From a virus, in IMG/VR virus record IMGVR_UViG_3300045020_000189, positions 1 to 32,414 of that record: a stretch of DNA of 32,414 bases; one strand, written 5' to 3'. Of this stretch, positions 1-6,902 are shown one piece after another (within the stretch, counting starts at the first letter, position 1; each line of letters starts with the position of its first letter). The position numbers and the translations under genes were made by a program. The notes under the pieces are model-generated. The model made no database searches, had not been told where the DNA came from, and saw nothing but the letters and a program-made list of their open reading frames with translations.

Positions 1-1
1 A

Positions 2-643
2 AACGGTGTGCGGGTGGTGATCATTGATGAAGTGCACGCTCTTAGTAAGCAAGCGGTCACTGCACTTCTCAAATCGCTAGAGGACCCACCTAAGTACGTC
101 TACTGGTTCCTTTGCACCACCGACCCTTCGAAATTGCCAGCGGCGATCAAGACAAGGTGCTTGGCGTATCAACTCAAGGAGGTTCGTGTCAAGGAACTCG
201 TCAAGTTGCTCGACAGTACCGAGGAGGGTCACGAGTTGGACGAAGATATTCTTCAATTGTGCGCTGAGGAAGCGGGTGGTTCCCCGCGCCAAGCACTCTC
301 TAACCTCGGAGTTTGTCTCACCGCAAAGACTGTCGAGCAGGCAACTAGGCTTTTGCACTCTGCCGAGAAATCGAAAGAGGCCATCGATTTGGCTCGATTG
401 TTATTGTCGGGGAGTGACTGGAGTTCCGTTTGTGCGCTGCTCAGCAAGATGAAGGAACTCAACCCTGAGTCAGTGCGCCATACGGTTCGAGCGTATATGA
501 CGAGCGTGATTCTATCTCCTAAAGGCGGTAACCCAACGAAGGCTTTTGCGGTGCTCGAAGAATTTTCAACACCTTTCAATTCATTTGACGGAATGTCACC
601 GCTCGTGCTTGCTTGTGGAAGGCTTTTGCTCGGTTCCGATTGA
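2..643 (+). CDS. DNA polymerase III clamp-loader subunit (DnaX gamma/tau-like), 5' truncated
   Basis: The frame is open at the left edge, so the N-terminus with the Walker A motif is outside the window. The visible part opens with the Walker B stretch VVIIDEVHAL, followed by ALLKSLEDPP and CTTDPSKLPAAIKTRC. This order is diagnostic of DnaX-type AAA+ clamp loaders (sensor 1 and the SRC-like arginine finger, here TRC). GGSPRQALSNL matches the sensor 2 region. The product would help load the sliding clamp on DNA. The C-terminal ~100 residues are helical and not recognised. It precedes single-strand binding and recombinase genes, which fits a phage replication module. A GTG at position 8 could be read as a start, but it would remove the ATP-binding loop, so a true start upstream is far more likely. 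Confidence 0.85.
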   Translation, partial: NGVRVVIIDEVHALSKQAVTALLKSLEDPPKYVYWFLCTTDPSKLPAAIKTRCLAYQLKEVRVKELVKLLDSTEEGHELDEDILQLCAEEAGGSPRQALSNLGVCLTAKTVEQATRLLHSAEKSKEAIDLARLLLSGSDWSSVCALLSKMKELNPESVRHTVRAYMTSVILSPKGGNPTKAFAVLEEFSTPFNSFDGMSPLVLACGRLLLGSD

Positions 644-675
644 GCTAGCTCGTATGTCTTCTGTAGGAGATTTAG

Positions 676-1212
676 ATGCCTTCTCGCACCGTCGCTACCA
701 CCCGAGACGAAGTACGTGCCAAGCTTCTCATTGATGACGATGATCTAGATGGCTGCTTTGTTGAGCAGCCCGAGTATTTCTTCCAGGCTGCTGAGGCATT
801 TACTATTGCCAACTCGGGTGTGGACACGCTTAAGCTGGAGCTTAAGGAGCTGACTGCGGAACTAGATCAGGAGATCAGGCGCTTTGCGGTAGAGACAGGA
901 GAAAAGCTTTCCGAGACGCTAATTTCCAACCGCATTCTGTTGACCCCGAGAATCAAGCAGTTAAACCGTAAACTGCTTGAGGCGAAGCGTGTGGCTGATG
1001 ATTGGGATTCCCTAAAAGAGGCATTTATCCAGCGTTCCTACGCGCTCAAGGATTTGAACTCAAGCCAGCTGGCTCGACTTAACAATCTAGCGATGGAGCA
1101 AGGTTCTACCGGCCCGCGGCGTAACGTTGGTGATGCAGTACGGTCCCAGCAAGAACAATTGCGTCGTGAGCGCCGTACGCAACCTCGCTATCAGCCCAGA
1201 GACGGTGGTTAA
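676..1212 (+). CDS. Helical hypothetical protein beside SSB; possible recombination mediator
   Basis: A 178-residue, mostly helical, charged protein with an ATG start preceded by TAGGAGA at a good distance. The N-terminal part (about 15-60) is acidic. The middle (60-150) has heptad-like Leu spacing that suggests a coiled coil or helical bundle. The last 30 residues are rich in Arg and Gln (QQEQLRRERRTQP). No catalytic motif is visible. It sits between the clamp loader and the SSB and RecA genes, where T4-like phages carry small helical helpers such as the UvsY mediator. Function by position is inference only; I do not recognise the family from sequence. Confidence 0.7.
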   Translation: MPSRTVATTRDEVRAKLLIDDDDLDGCFVEQPEYFFQAAEAFTIANSGVDTLKLELKELTAELDQEIRRFAVETGEKLSETLISNRILLTPRIKQLNRKLLEAKRVADDWDSLKEAFIQRSYALKDLNSSQLARLNNLAMEQGSTGPRRNVGDAVRSQQEQLRRERRTQPRYQPRDGG

Positions 1213-1216
1213 ACCC

Positions 1217-1417
1217 ATGGATGAGCTGGGTAGCTTCTTACACTTCGTAGGTTTTGTTCTCTTTTGGTCTGGTGTGTCAATGGTGGGGGTGTACATCCTG
1301 ACGCGATTAGCATCGATTGCCTATTTCAAATCAAAAGAAGACTACGAACACCACAGAGAAGTCGTTAAGTATCTTATTGAACACCCACGGAGAGAGAATA
1401 ATGCCAAAACAAACTAG
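1217..1417 (+). CDS. Small single-pass membrane protein
   Basis: Sixty-six residues beginning MDELGSFLHF, with one hydrophobic segment at about 8-32 (FVGFVLFWSGVSMVGVYIL) and a charged helical tail. The start at 1217 is four bases after the upstream stop. An earlier in-frame ATG at 1127 would lie inside the previous gene and adds a residue run with no phage-like character. The gene ends 17 bases into the SSB gene in another frame. Role unknown. Confidence 0.6.
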   Translation: MDELGSFLHFVGFVLFWSGVSMVGVYILTRLASIAYFKSKEDYEHHREVVKYLIEHPRRENNAKTN

Positions 1418-2630
1418 CCGGAAAAAGTTTGGTTATAAGGGTCGTAGTGACGAAGACATTGAGCGTCGTGCTAAGCAACAGTCGGGTCGCTACGATAGTT
1501 TCCTAACGGAAGACCTGCCTTTTTATAAGCTGCGGGCAGGTGAGAACCATATTCGCATCTTGCCCTGGCTGGATGGCAACGACCCAGATTTTGCCGAGCT
1601 GGATGAGAAGTGGGGCAATCATTGGGGCATTGACCTGATGACCCACCGCAACGTTGGCGTGGATAAGGGTTCCTATCTCTGTCTTGATAAGATGAATGGG
1701 GAGCCCTGTCCGATTTGTGATGTCTGGCGCTCAGAAGAAGCAGAACCCCTGAAACCTTCAGCCCGGGTGCTCGCCTGGGTCATTGACCGTAAGGAAGAAA
1801 AGGCCGGTCCTCAGCTTTGGGCGATGCCATTGGGCACTTCGAAAGATATCAGCGCCGCCTGTAAGATCAAGAGTACCGGCGAAAGCTTGCTGATCGATGA
1901 TCCTGAGGAAGGGTACGATATCTTCTTCGATAAAGAGGGCGAGAAAGAGCGTACGCGGTATACACATATTGAAGTGGACCGTGAGCCATCGCCAGTTCAC
2001 GACAACGAGGCGAAGCAGGATCAGTGGCTGAACTTTATTGCTGATCACCGGCTTCCAGATATGCTCAAGTTCTACGAGGCTGATTATCTGGAGAAAGTTC
2101 TTGGTGGTCAGATTTCGAAGCAAGGCGAGGAAGACGAAGAAGCAGCGGAAGATGACGGTGAAAGTCGTTCATCGCGTCGTGGCCGGAGCCGTGGGGCCGA
2201 AGAAGACGAACCTGCAACTACCTCTCGCCGCGAAAGGGCGGCGCGTAGCAGGGGCGGCGACTATGGGGAAGAGTTTACCCGGCCTTCCCGTCGCGGTCGC
2301 GGAGCGGAGGAAGAAACCTCCGAGGAAGTTGATGGAGAGACCGGCGAAGTCACCGAGAGGCCTTTGAGAGGGCGACGCGGGCGAGCTGAGCCCGAGACTA
2401 GGAGGGGCCGTAGTCGCGGAGCGGAACCCGAGGGAGAGGGAGAAGCTGAGCCCGAGGCGGATGAGCCCGCACCTGAGCGGAGCTCCAGGCGGGGTTCCAG
2501 GGGCGGTGGTACCCAAGAGAGATTCCGTGGACGGGCAGCAGCTGAAGAAGACGCCCCGGCTGAGGATGACGGCGAGGATGTAACTTCCGCCCGAAAGCGG
2601 TTGCGAAACGTCGGGCGCAGGGGCCGGTAG
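1401..2630 (+). CDS. Single-stranded DNA-binding protein, T4 gp32-like, with long RG/acidic tail
   Basis: 409 residues from the ATG at 1401, which follows GGAGAG; an in-frame ATG at 1317 lies in the preceding gene and is rejected. Residues 35-130 hold the zinc-binding pattern His82-X11-Cys94-X8-Cys103-X2-Cys106 (GEPCPICDVWR), nearly the same spacing as the zinc subdomain of T4 gp32 (H-X12-C-X9-C-X2-C). The core ends near residue 240. The remaining ~169 residues are low complexity, alternating acidic runs with SRRGRSRGAEE-type units, and end in a basic GRRGR. Known gp32-type proteins coat single-stranded DNA and recruit partners through an acidic tail; here the tip is basic, which is odd. It is followed 9 bases later by the recombinase, its expected partner. 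Confidence 0.85.
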   Translation: MPKQTSRKKFGYKGRSDEDIERRAKQQSGRYDSFLTEDLPFYKLRAGENHIRILPWLDGNDPDFAELDEKWGNHWGIDLMTHRNVGVDKGSYLCLDKMNGEPCPICDVWRSEEAEPLKPSARVLAWVIDRKEEKAGPQLWAMPLGTSKDISAACKIKSTGESLLIDDPEEGYDIFFDKEGEKERTRYTHIEVDREPSPVHDNEAKQDQWLNFIADHRLPDMLKFYEADYLEKVLGGQISKQGEEDEEAAEDDGESRSSRRGRSRGAEEDEPATTSRRERAARSRGGDYGEEFTRPSRRGRGAEEETSEEVDGETGEVTERPLRGRRGRAEPETRRGRSRGAEPEGEGEAEPEADEPAPERSSRRGSRGGGTQERFRGRAAAEEDAPAEDDGEDVTSARKRLRNVGRRGR

Positions 2631-2639
2631 GGCGCGAAC

Positions 2640-3773
2640 ATGGTTGAGCGTTTCCGCCCAGGCTCAGCGACGACGCCTTCCGCTCCAGATCGATCAAATA
2701 CCTTTCTGGAGCGGAAGGAAATTACATTTCTGCCCACGGGGTGTACACTACTCGATTGCATTATGGGCGGGGGATGGCCTTTTGGCCGCGTCGTCAATAT
2801 CGTTGGGGACAAGTCAGTAGGCAAGACGTTACTCGCTGAAGAAGCGATGGCAATATTCCAGAAGAAATACGCTAAGAAGCCTTGGTATCGGGAAACCGAG
2901 GCTGCGTTTGACCCTAGCTACTTCACAGAGCTGGGTGGGGACGCAGAAAAGGTAGACTTCGGCCCAGACGGCCCAGACACACATTGGCAAACTATCGAGG
3001 CAATTATCGACGATTTGCGCCGCATCCTAGACGAGTTCGATGCAGAGGTAATCGCTAAAGCCAAGGCACTGCGTGAGCGTAACAAGCGCAATAAGAGTTA
3101 TACGATGACAGTAGCCACTGCCGACGCTCTAAAGACGATGCTACCTGGTATTTACTTTGTTGACTCACTCGACGCGCTCAGTTCTGAGTCAGAAATTATC
3201 CGGGCTGTTAAGAAGCGTCGGGCCAATGAGGCTGGCAGAGAGGAGCAGGGCGGCACCTACAATTTGGAGAAGCAGAAGCTTTTGGGAGAATTGTTCCGTA
3301 CTGAGGTCAAGCGTCTCAAGCGGGCGAAGATTTGCCTAGTGTTTATTTCACAAATCCGTGACCGGATTGGACCGATGGTGCGCGGTAAGAAGTATACCCG
3401 CACTGGTGGCAAGGCACTCGACTTCTACGCCAGCCTTGTGATTTATCTTCAGCATATGAAGAAGATCAACGAGACGATCAAGGGTCAAACCCGCGCTACG
3501 GCGATTCGCGTCAAAGCCATGTGCGAGAAGAATAAGATCACGAAGCCTTTCCGGGATTGCGAGTTTGAGCTGCGCTTTGGCTATGGTATGGATGATGAAT
3601 GGGCATCGCTAGACTATCTTAAGTCTGTGGGTAAGCTTGGCAAGATGGGCTTGAAGGATTTGCCACCATCGCTCAAAAACATCGATGTAGAGCGCTTGAA
3701 GCGAGTCACGATTGAGTCCTGGATAGAAATCGAGAAGCAGTTCAATCCGGCTAAGGGCAAGTACGCAGCATGA
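2640..3773 (+). CDS. RecA/UvsX-family recombinase
   Basis: 377 residues. Walker A is GDKSVGKT at 56-63, Walker B is GIYFVDSLDAL at 170-180, and a YRETEAAFD segment at 83-91 matches the RecA position of the catalytic acidic residue (DAEHALD in bacterial RecA). FISQIRD at 235-241 fits the region leading to the L2 DNA-binding loop with its sensor Gln. The family forms filaments on single-stranded DNA and catalyses strand exchange. Residues 128-160 contain a basic, charged insertion. The start ATG lies 9 bases after the SSB stop, indicating co-translation. Its stop overlaps the next gene by ATGA. Confidence 0.92.
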   Translation: MVERFRPGSATTPSAPDRSNTFLERKEITFLPTGCTLLDCIMGGGWPFGRVVNIVGDKSVGKTLLAEEAMAIFQKKYAKKPWYRETEAAFDPSYFTELGGDAEKVDFGPDGPDTHWQTIEAIIDDLRRILDEFDAEVIAKAKALRERNKRNKSYTMTVATADALKTMLPGIYFVDSLDALSSESEIIRAVKKRRANEAGREEQGGTYNLEKQKLLGELFRTEVKRLKRAKICLVFISQIRDRIGPMVRGKKYTRTGGKALDFYASLVIYLQHMKKINETIKGQTRATAIRVKAMCEKNKITKPFRDCEFELRFGYGMDDEWASLDYLKSVGKLGKMGLKDLPPSLKNIDVERLKRVTIESWIEIEKQFNPAKGKYAA

Positions 3774-3976
3774 TGGAGCCTTTGTCCTGTCCATTCTGTG
3801 GTGCTCAGCCGGAGCAAGAGGCGTTTGGTTACTATCACATGGGCACCGAAAGCCGCGAGATTCGATGCAAGAATCCAATTTGCAAGGTCAGGCCATACAT
3901 CATTCTTGATCAAGAGGAAGATCAATTTGATCTAGTTGAAGTTTGGAACACAAGATTTACCGGAGCCTTCAAATGA
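3770..3976 (+). CDS. Lar-like zinc-ribbon protein (restriction alleviation family)
   Basis: Sixty-eight residues with SCPFCGAQP at 6-14, a second metal pair at Cys33 and Cys38, and VEVWNTRF near the end. The combination CPFCG ... C..C ... WNxR is the signature of the Lar family; the Rac prophage Lar protein relieves EcoKI restriction by acting on host modification. Many phages carry such proteins with no tested role, so anti-restriction activity is family-based inference. It starts on ATGA overlapping the recombinase stop and ends on ATGA overlapping the next start, so it is translationally coupled on both sides. Confidence 0.7.
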   Translation: MMEPLSCPFCGAQPEQEAFGYYHMGTESREIRCKNPICKVRPYIILDQEEDQFDLVEVWNTRFTGAFK

Positions 3977-4965
3977 GGAATGGCGGGGGTAAAGCTAAAG
4001 GAGCAGCGTTCGAAAGAGAGACGTGTAAAAACTTGTCAATGTGGGTATCGGGCGGGCGTCAAGAGGACGTATTCTGGCGCTCAGCAATGTCAGGAGGTAG
4101 AGCTACTATTGCTGCGGTGAAGGGAAAGGTGCTAACCGCACAAGCTGGTGATATCACTGCTATTCATAGCCAAGGATATAGTCTGACAAATCGGTTTTTT
4201 ATTGAAACGAAGTTTTATAAAAATCTAGGATTAGTCAATGCAATATTTGGTAAAGGAAACTTAGTAAATTTTTGGAAAATCGCTCAGCGTGAGGCCGCTA
4301 GATATAAGCGGTTACCGCTTCTTATCGCCAAGCAGAACCGTGACCCAGCCTTGTTATGTATTGATAGTATGGGGCTTCACTTTCTTAATTGTAGGGCAAA
4401 TGCCTACGGCCGATTCCCGTACTTAGATATGATTGTTTGTGACCTGCGGGCTATTCTTAATGTGCCTTACACTAAGACCAGGTTGCTTAGTTATGACTAT
4501 AGTCGCGCAATGCTTGATTTCTACCTTCATCAGCGCGGGGCCGCCGCGAGAAGTCTTGAGTTTGAGTTTGAGTTTGAGGAGTGGGTTTCTTGGTGGGAGG
4601 AGAATCTTGGGCCAAATTGGCAAAGACTTCGGGGAAGACAACGTGATCAATACGTAATGGCTCGTAATAAAGATAAAGGACCATATGCGGCTTGGAATGT
4701 ACGTTGTATAACTCAGTCTGAGAACATTTCAGAAAAAGGAGTGAATGGTACGGCGGCTCGCGGAACCAAAATTTGGACTAACAAACTCTCGGAAAAACAA
4801 GTAATTGAAATCTTTTATGACACGCGTTCAGCAATAGTCCTTGCAGCAGAATACGATGTTTCCGTTTCTATGATCTACTTAATTAAGAAGCGAAACAATT
4901 GGAAATATTTGTTAGACAAGTTGCCAAAGGTGAGACGGTATCGTGGCAGCATTAGTAACAGCTGA
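3973..4965 (+). CDS. PD-(D/E)XK nuclease with homing-endonuclease-like C-terminal domain
   Basis: 330 residues from the ATG overlapping the Lar-like stop (ATGA). The N-terminal domain shows KGAAFERETCKNLSMW (Glu14), AGDITAI (Asp60) and FFIETKFYK (Glu78, Lys80), the ordered acidic and Glu-X-Lys residues of a PD-(D/E)XK nuclease. After a Glu/Phe repeat (EFEFEFEEW, 197-204) the protein changes character: MARNKDKGPYAAWNVRCITQSEN (about 229-251) matches the region C-terminal to the catalytic part of phage HNH homing endonucleases. KLSEKQVIEIFYDTRSAIVLAAEYDVSVSMIYLIKK is the helix-turn-helix tail found in the same group. Base composition is more AT-rich than its neighbours. Likely a recombination or resolvase-type nuclease that gained a DNA-recognition tail by fusion. 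The fusion call is inference; both halves are visible. Confidence 0.75.
   Translation: MRNGGGKAKGAAFERETCKNLSMWVSGGRQEDVFWRSAMSGGRATIAAVKGKVLTAQAGDITAIHSQGYSLTNRFFIETKFYKNLGLVNAIFGKGNLVNFWKIAQREAARYKRLPLLIAKQNRDPALLCIDSMGLHFLNCRANAYGRFPYLDMIVCDLRAILNVPYTKTRLLSYDYSRAMLDFYLHQRGAAARSLEFEFEFEEWVSWWEENLGPNWQRLRGRQRDQYVMARNKDKGPYAAWNVRCITQSENISEKGVNGTAARGTKIWTNKLSEKQVIEIFYDTRSAIVLAAEYDVSVSMIYLIKKRNNWKYLLDKLPKVRRYRGSISNS
4556..4578 (+). repeat. Hexanucleotide tandem repeat TTTGAG at a domain junction
   Basis: Three full copies of TTTGAG preceded by a five-sixths copy, encoding LEFEFEFE in the nuclease gene. It lies exactly between the PD-(D/E)XK part and the homing-endonuclease-like part. Copy-number change by slippage would keep frame and only alter linker length. 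Confidence 0.85.
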
Positions 4966-5938
4966 TTTACATCTCAGCGAGAAGCAGCGTGACAGCTACC
5001 GCTTCGCTGCTATGGAGCGATTAGCGGGACTAATCGAGAAGCACAAGCCTCAGGAGCTGATTATCCTGGGTGACTTAACTGAGAACAAGGACTATCACCC
5101 AGCCACACTTGTCAATGACGTTGTTGATGTGATTTATAGCTTGAGTTGCATGGTCGATGCACTCTACATCCCGAGCGGCAATCACGACTATACGCAAAGT
5201 GATACGCCGTTCTTTCACTTCCTGCGACGCTTCAGCAAGATCAAGTGGATCAACAAGGTGCGCTTGGAGGAGCTGTCCATCGGCCGGTGCTTGTTCTTGC
5301 CGCATACCCGAGACTACGAGAAAGACTGGGTGACACTTGCAACTTCGAGTAAGCACCAGCCGAGCTGGATATTCGCACACAATACGTTCGAGGGCGCAGT
5401 TACGGAGCATGGCAAGCGTTTGAGCGGCATCCCGACGGAAATTTTCCCTAAAGGGATTCCTGTTGTCAGTGGTGATATCCATACTCCGCAAACGCTCGGA
5501 CCGGTCACCTATGTTGGTTCACCGTATACCATTGACTTTGGCGACGACTTCGAGCCAAGAGTGTTGCTTCTGGCGAAGACCCGTAAAGAAAGTATACCCT
5601 TGCCGGGACCACAGAAGCGCCTTATCGAACTGAGCGCGGGATACAACCTTAACAAGGTCAAGGCGAACCCTGGTGATATTGTCAAGGCGCGGTACAAGCT
5701 TAAGTTGGAGGAGCAGGACAAGTGGTTCGCAATCAGGGACAGGATCAAGCGTGAGCTCCTAGCGCGCGAATTGATCGTGCACCTTATACAGCCAGTGACC
5801 ACTGCCAAGACGCGCTCGGTACAGATTAAGCGTCCTGACAACAAAAGCGATGAGCGAATAGTCCAAGAGTTTGGCCAGCAGCGAAAGCTGACAAAAGCCC
5901 GTTTGCAAGTTGGTATGGACTTGTTGGAGAAAGCTTGA
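4943..5938 (+). CDS. SbcD/Mre11-like recombination nuclease (T4 gp47 type)
   Basis: 331 residues with all metallophosphoesterase motifs in order: TADLHLS (Asp8, His10), LGDLTE (Asp44), SGNHDY (Asn80, His81, Asp82), FAHN (His146) and SGDIHTP (Asp178, His180). The family resects DNA ends with its SbcC/Rad50 ATPase partner, which is encoded at 6902. It starts with GTG inside the 3' end of the nuclease gene (23-base overlap), with AAAGGTGAGA upstream as the ribosome site. The C-terminal ~120 residues are charged and helical, as expected for capping and partner-binding regions. The stop overlaps the next start. Confidence 0.9.
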   Translation: MAALVTADLHLSEKQRDSYRFAAMERLAGLIEKHKPQELIILGDLTENKDYHPATLVNDVVDVIYSLSCMVDALYIPSGNHDYTQSDTPFFHFLRRFSKIKWINKVRLEELSIGRCLFLPHTRDYEKDWVTLATSSKHQPSWIFAHNTFEGAVTEHGKRLSGIPTEIFPKGIPVVSGDIHTPQTLGPVTYVGSPYTIDFGDDFEPRVLLLAKTRKESIPLPGPQKRLIELSAGYNLNKVKANPGDIVKARYKLKLEEQDKWFAIRDRIKRELLARELIVHLIQPVTTAKTRSVQIKRPDNKSDERIVQEFGQQRKLTKARLQVGMDLLEKA

Positions 5939-6129
5939 TGATGAAGATCACAACTCAGTTTGAATTTGGCGATAGGGTCACCATCGATCGTGGTGATATT
6001 ACTGGTATAGTTACTGCCATAGCTGTCTACGGCACCGAGACCGGCATTCAATACGAGGTGTCCTGGTGGCATCAGGGCGAGCATAAGAGCGCTTGGTTCT
6101 ACGCTTGGAGAGTGTCTCCTTGTGGGTAG
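5938..6129 (+). CDS. Small beta-rich hypothetical protein
   Basis: Sixty-three residues from the ATGA overlapping the SbcD stop; in-frame TTG (5935) and ATG (5941) are alternatives. The sequence FGDRVTIDRGDITGIVTAIAVYG...YEVSWWHQGEHKSAWFYAWRV has the alternating pattern of a small SH3-like barrel similar to KOW or Tudor-type folds. The fold is a guess from residue pattern. It sits between the two subunits of the SbcCD pair. Role unknown. Confidence 0.55.
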   Translation: MMKITTQFEFGDRVTIDRGDITGIVTAIAVYGTETGIQYEVSWWHQGEHKSAWFYAWRVSPCG

Positions 6130-6181
6130 AAATTACAACGATTTGTGGCCGTATGATCCATGTGGCGCAAGGGAGGGTTGG

Positions 6182-6439
6182 ATGAGGAAACCTAAGCGAG
6201 TTTTGACAAAGAGGGCTAAGAAGTCGAAGCGGCGGTTATCTTCCTGGAAATCGCGTGCGTCCAAAGAAGATCGCGCAAGAATCAAAGCGCACAATTTGCA
6301 GGTCAAAGTTCGGGTCAATCTCTTTAGTGCTCTTGAGGCATTTATTAATGCTCAGCGAGGGCAGGTAGTTACTCCTGAGGGTGCAGCAATAACCATCAAC
6401 TGTGTACAACTTCGCGCTCTACTATTCAGCCGGAATTAG
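6182..6439 (+). CDS. Small basic hypothetical protein
   Basis: Eighty-five residues with a very basic N-terminus (RKPKRVLTKRAKKSKRRL) followed by a helical part. I chose the ATG at 6182 because GGGAGGG lies just upstream. A GTG at 6122 overlapping the previous stop would add 20 residues. The basic start suggests nucleic-acid binding, but no family is recognised. Confidence 0.55.
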   Translation: MRKPKRVLTKRAKKSKRRLSSWKSRASKEDRARIKAHNLQVKVRVNLFSALEAFINAQRGQVVTPEGAAITINCVQLRALLFSRN

Positions 6440-6444
6440 TTGCG

Positions 6445-6666
6445 ATGTACCGGATGACTGACGCAATGCAAACGGCGCTTGGTTATGATGCGTTCGGAAA
6501 TAATCCTGATCTGGTTTGCGAGGCTGATAAGGAAGCGTTGTCCAATATACCGCGGGCGAGTGGCGATGCTACTTGCGATATTTGTCACGCCTTGTTGCGA
6601 CTTCATCCGTCAGTACAAGGTGCACTTTGGGCGACCAGGGCTTGTTATGGGATTGTAAAGTTATGA
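6445..6666 (+). CDS. Small hypothetical protein with Cys/His cluster
   Basis: Seventy-three residues, starting five bases after the previous stop. VCEADKEAL (Cys25) and ATCDICHALL (Cys44, Cys47, His48) could bind a metal ion. It ends on ATGA overlapping the next gene. I do not recognise the family. Confidence 0.6.
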   Translation: MYRMTDAMQTALGYDAFGNNPDLVCEADKEALSNIPRASGDATCDICHALLRLHPSVQGALWATRACYGIVKL

Positions 6667-6902
6667 CTGGTGGATACACAGACGTACTCTATGCGTTGAT
6701 GTCGGCAGCCGGAGTCTTGGCGTTAGGTACTATTTCTCGAACCCGAGAGGAAGCAGAGAAGTTACGAACTGCGGAGTTTCCTGCGGACCACGTAATTTAC
6801 CCGGACCATCATATTGTTTTGGTACGCATATCGATTCTTCCCGAGCCTAAGCCAGATAGTGCGTACATAGCTGGAGTAGTTGCAGTATCTTTGGGGGGTT
6901 AA
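6663..6902 (+). CDS. Small hypothetical protein
   Basis: Seventy-nine residues from the ATGA overlap at 6663. The first 20 residues (YTDVLYALMSAAGVLALG) are mildly hydrophobic; the rest is a mix of charged helix and beta-like stretches. The longer frame upstream lies inside the previous gene. Its stop TAA shares its last base with the SbcC start (TAATG), so it is coupled to that gene. Function unknown. Confidence 0.6.
   Translation: MTGGYTDVLYALMSAAGVLALGTISRTREEAEKLRTAEFPADHVIYPDHHIVLVRISILPEPKPDSAYIAGVVAVSLGG

Noticed and set aside
2261-2824. Long minus-strand open frame opposite the SSB tail and recombinase start
   Set aside because: It mirrors the Arg/Gly/Glu low-complexity codons of the SSB tail; all real genes lie on the + strand.
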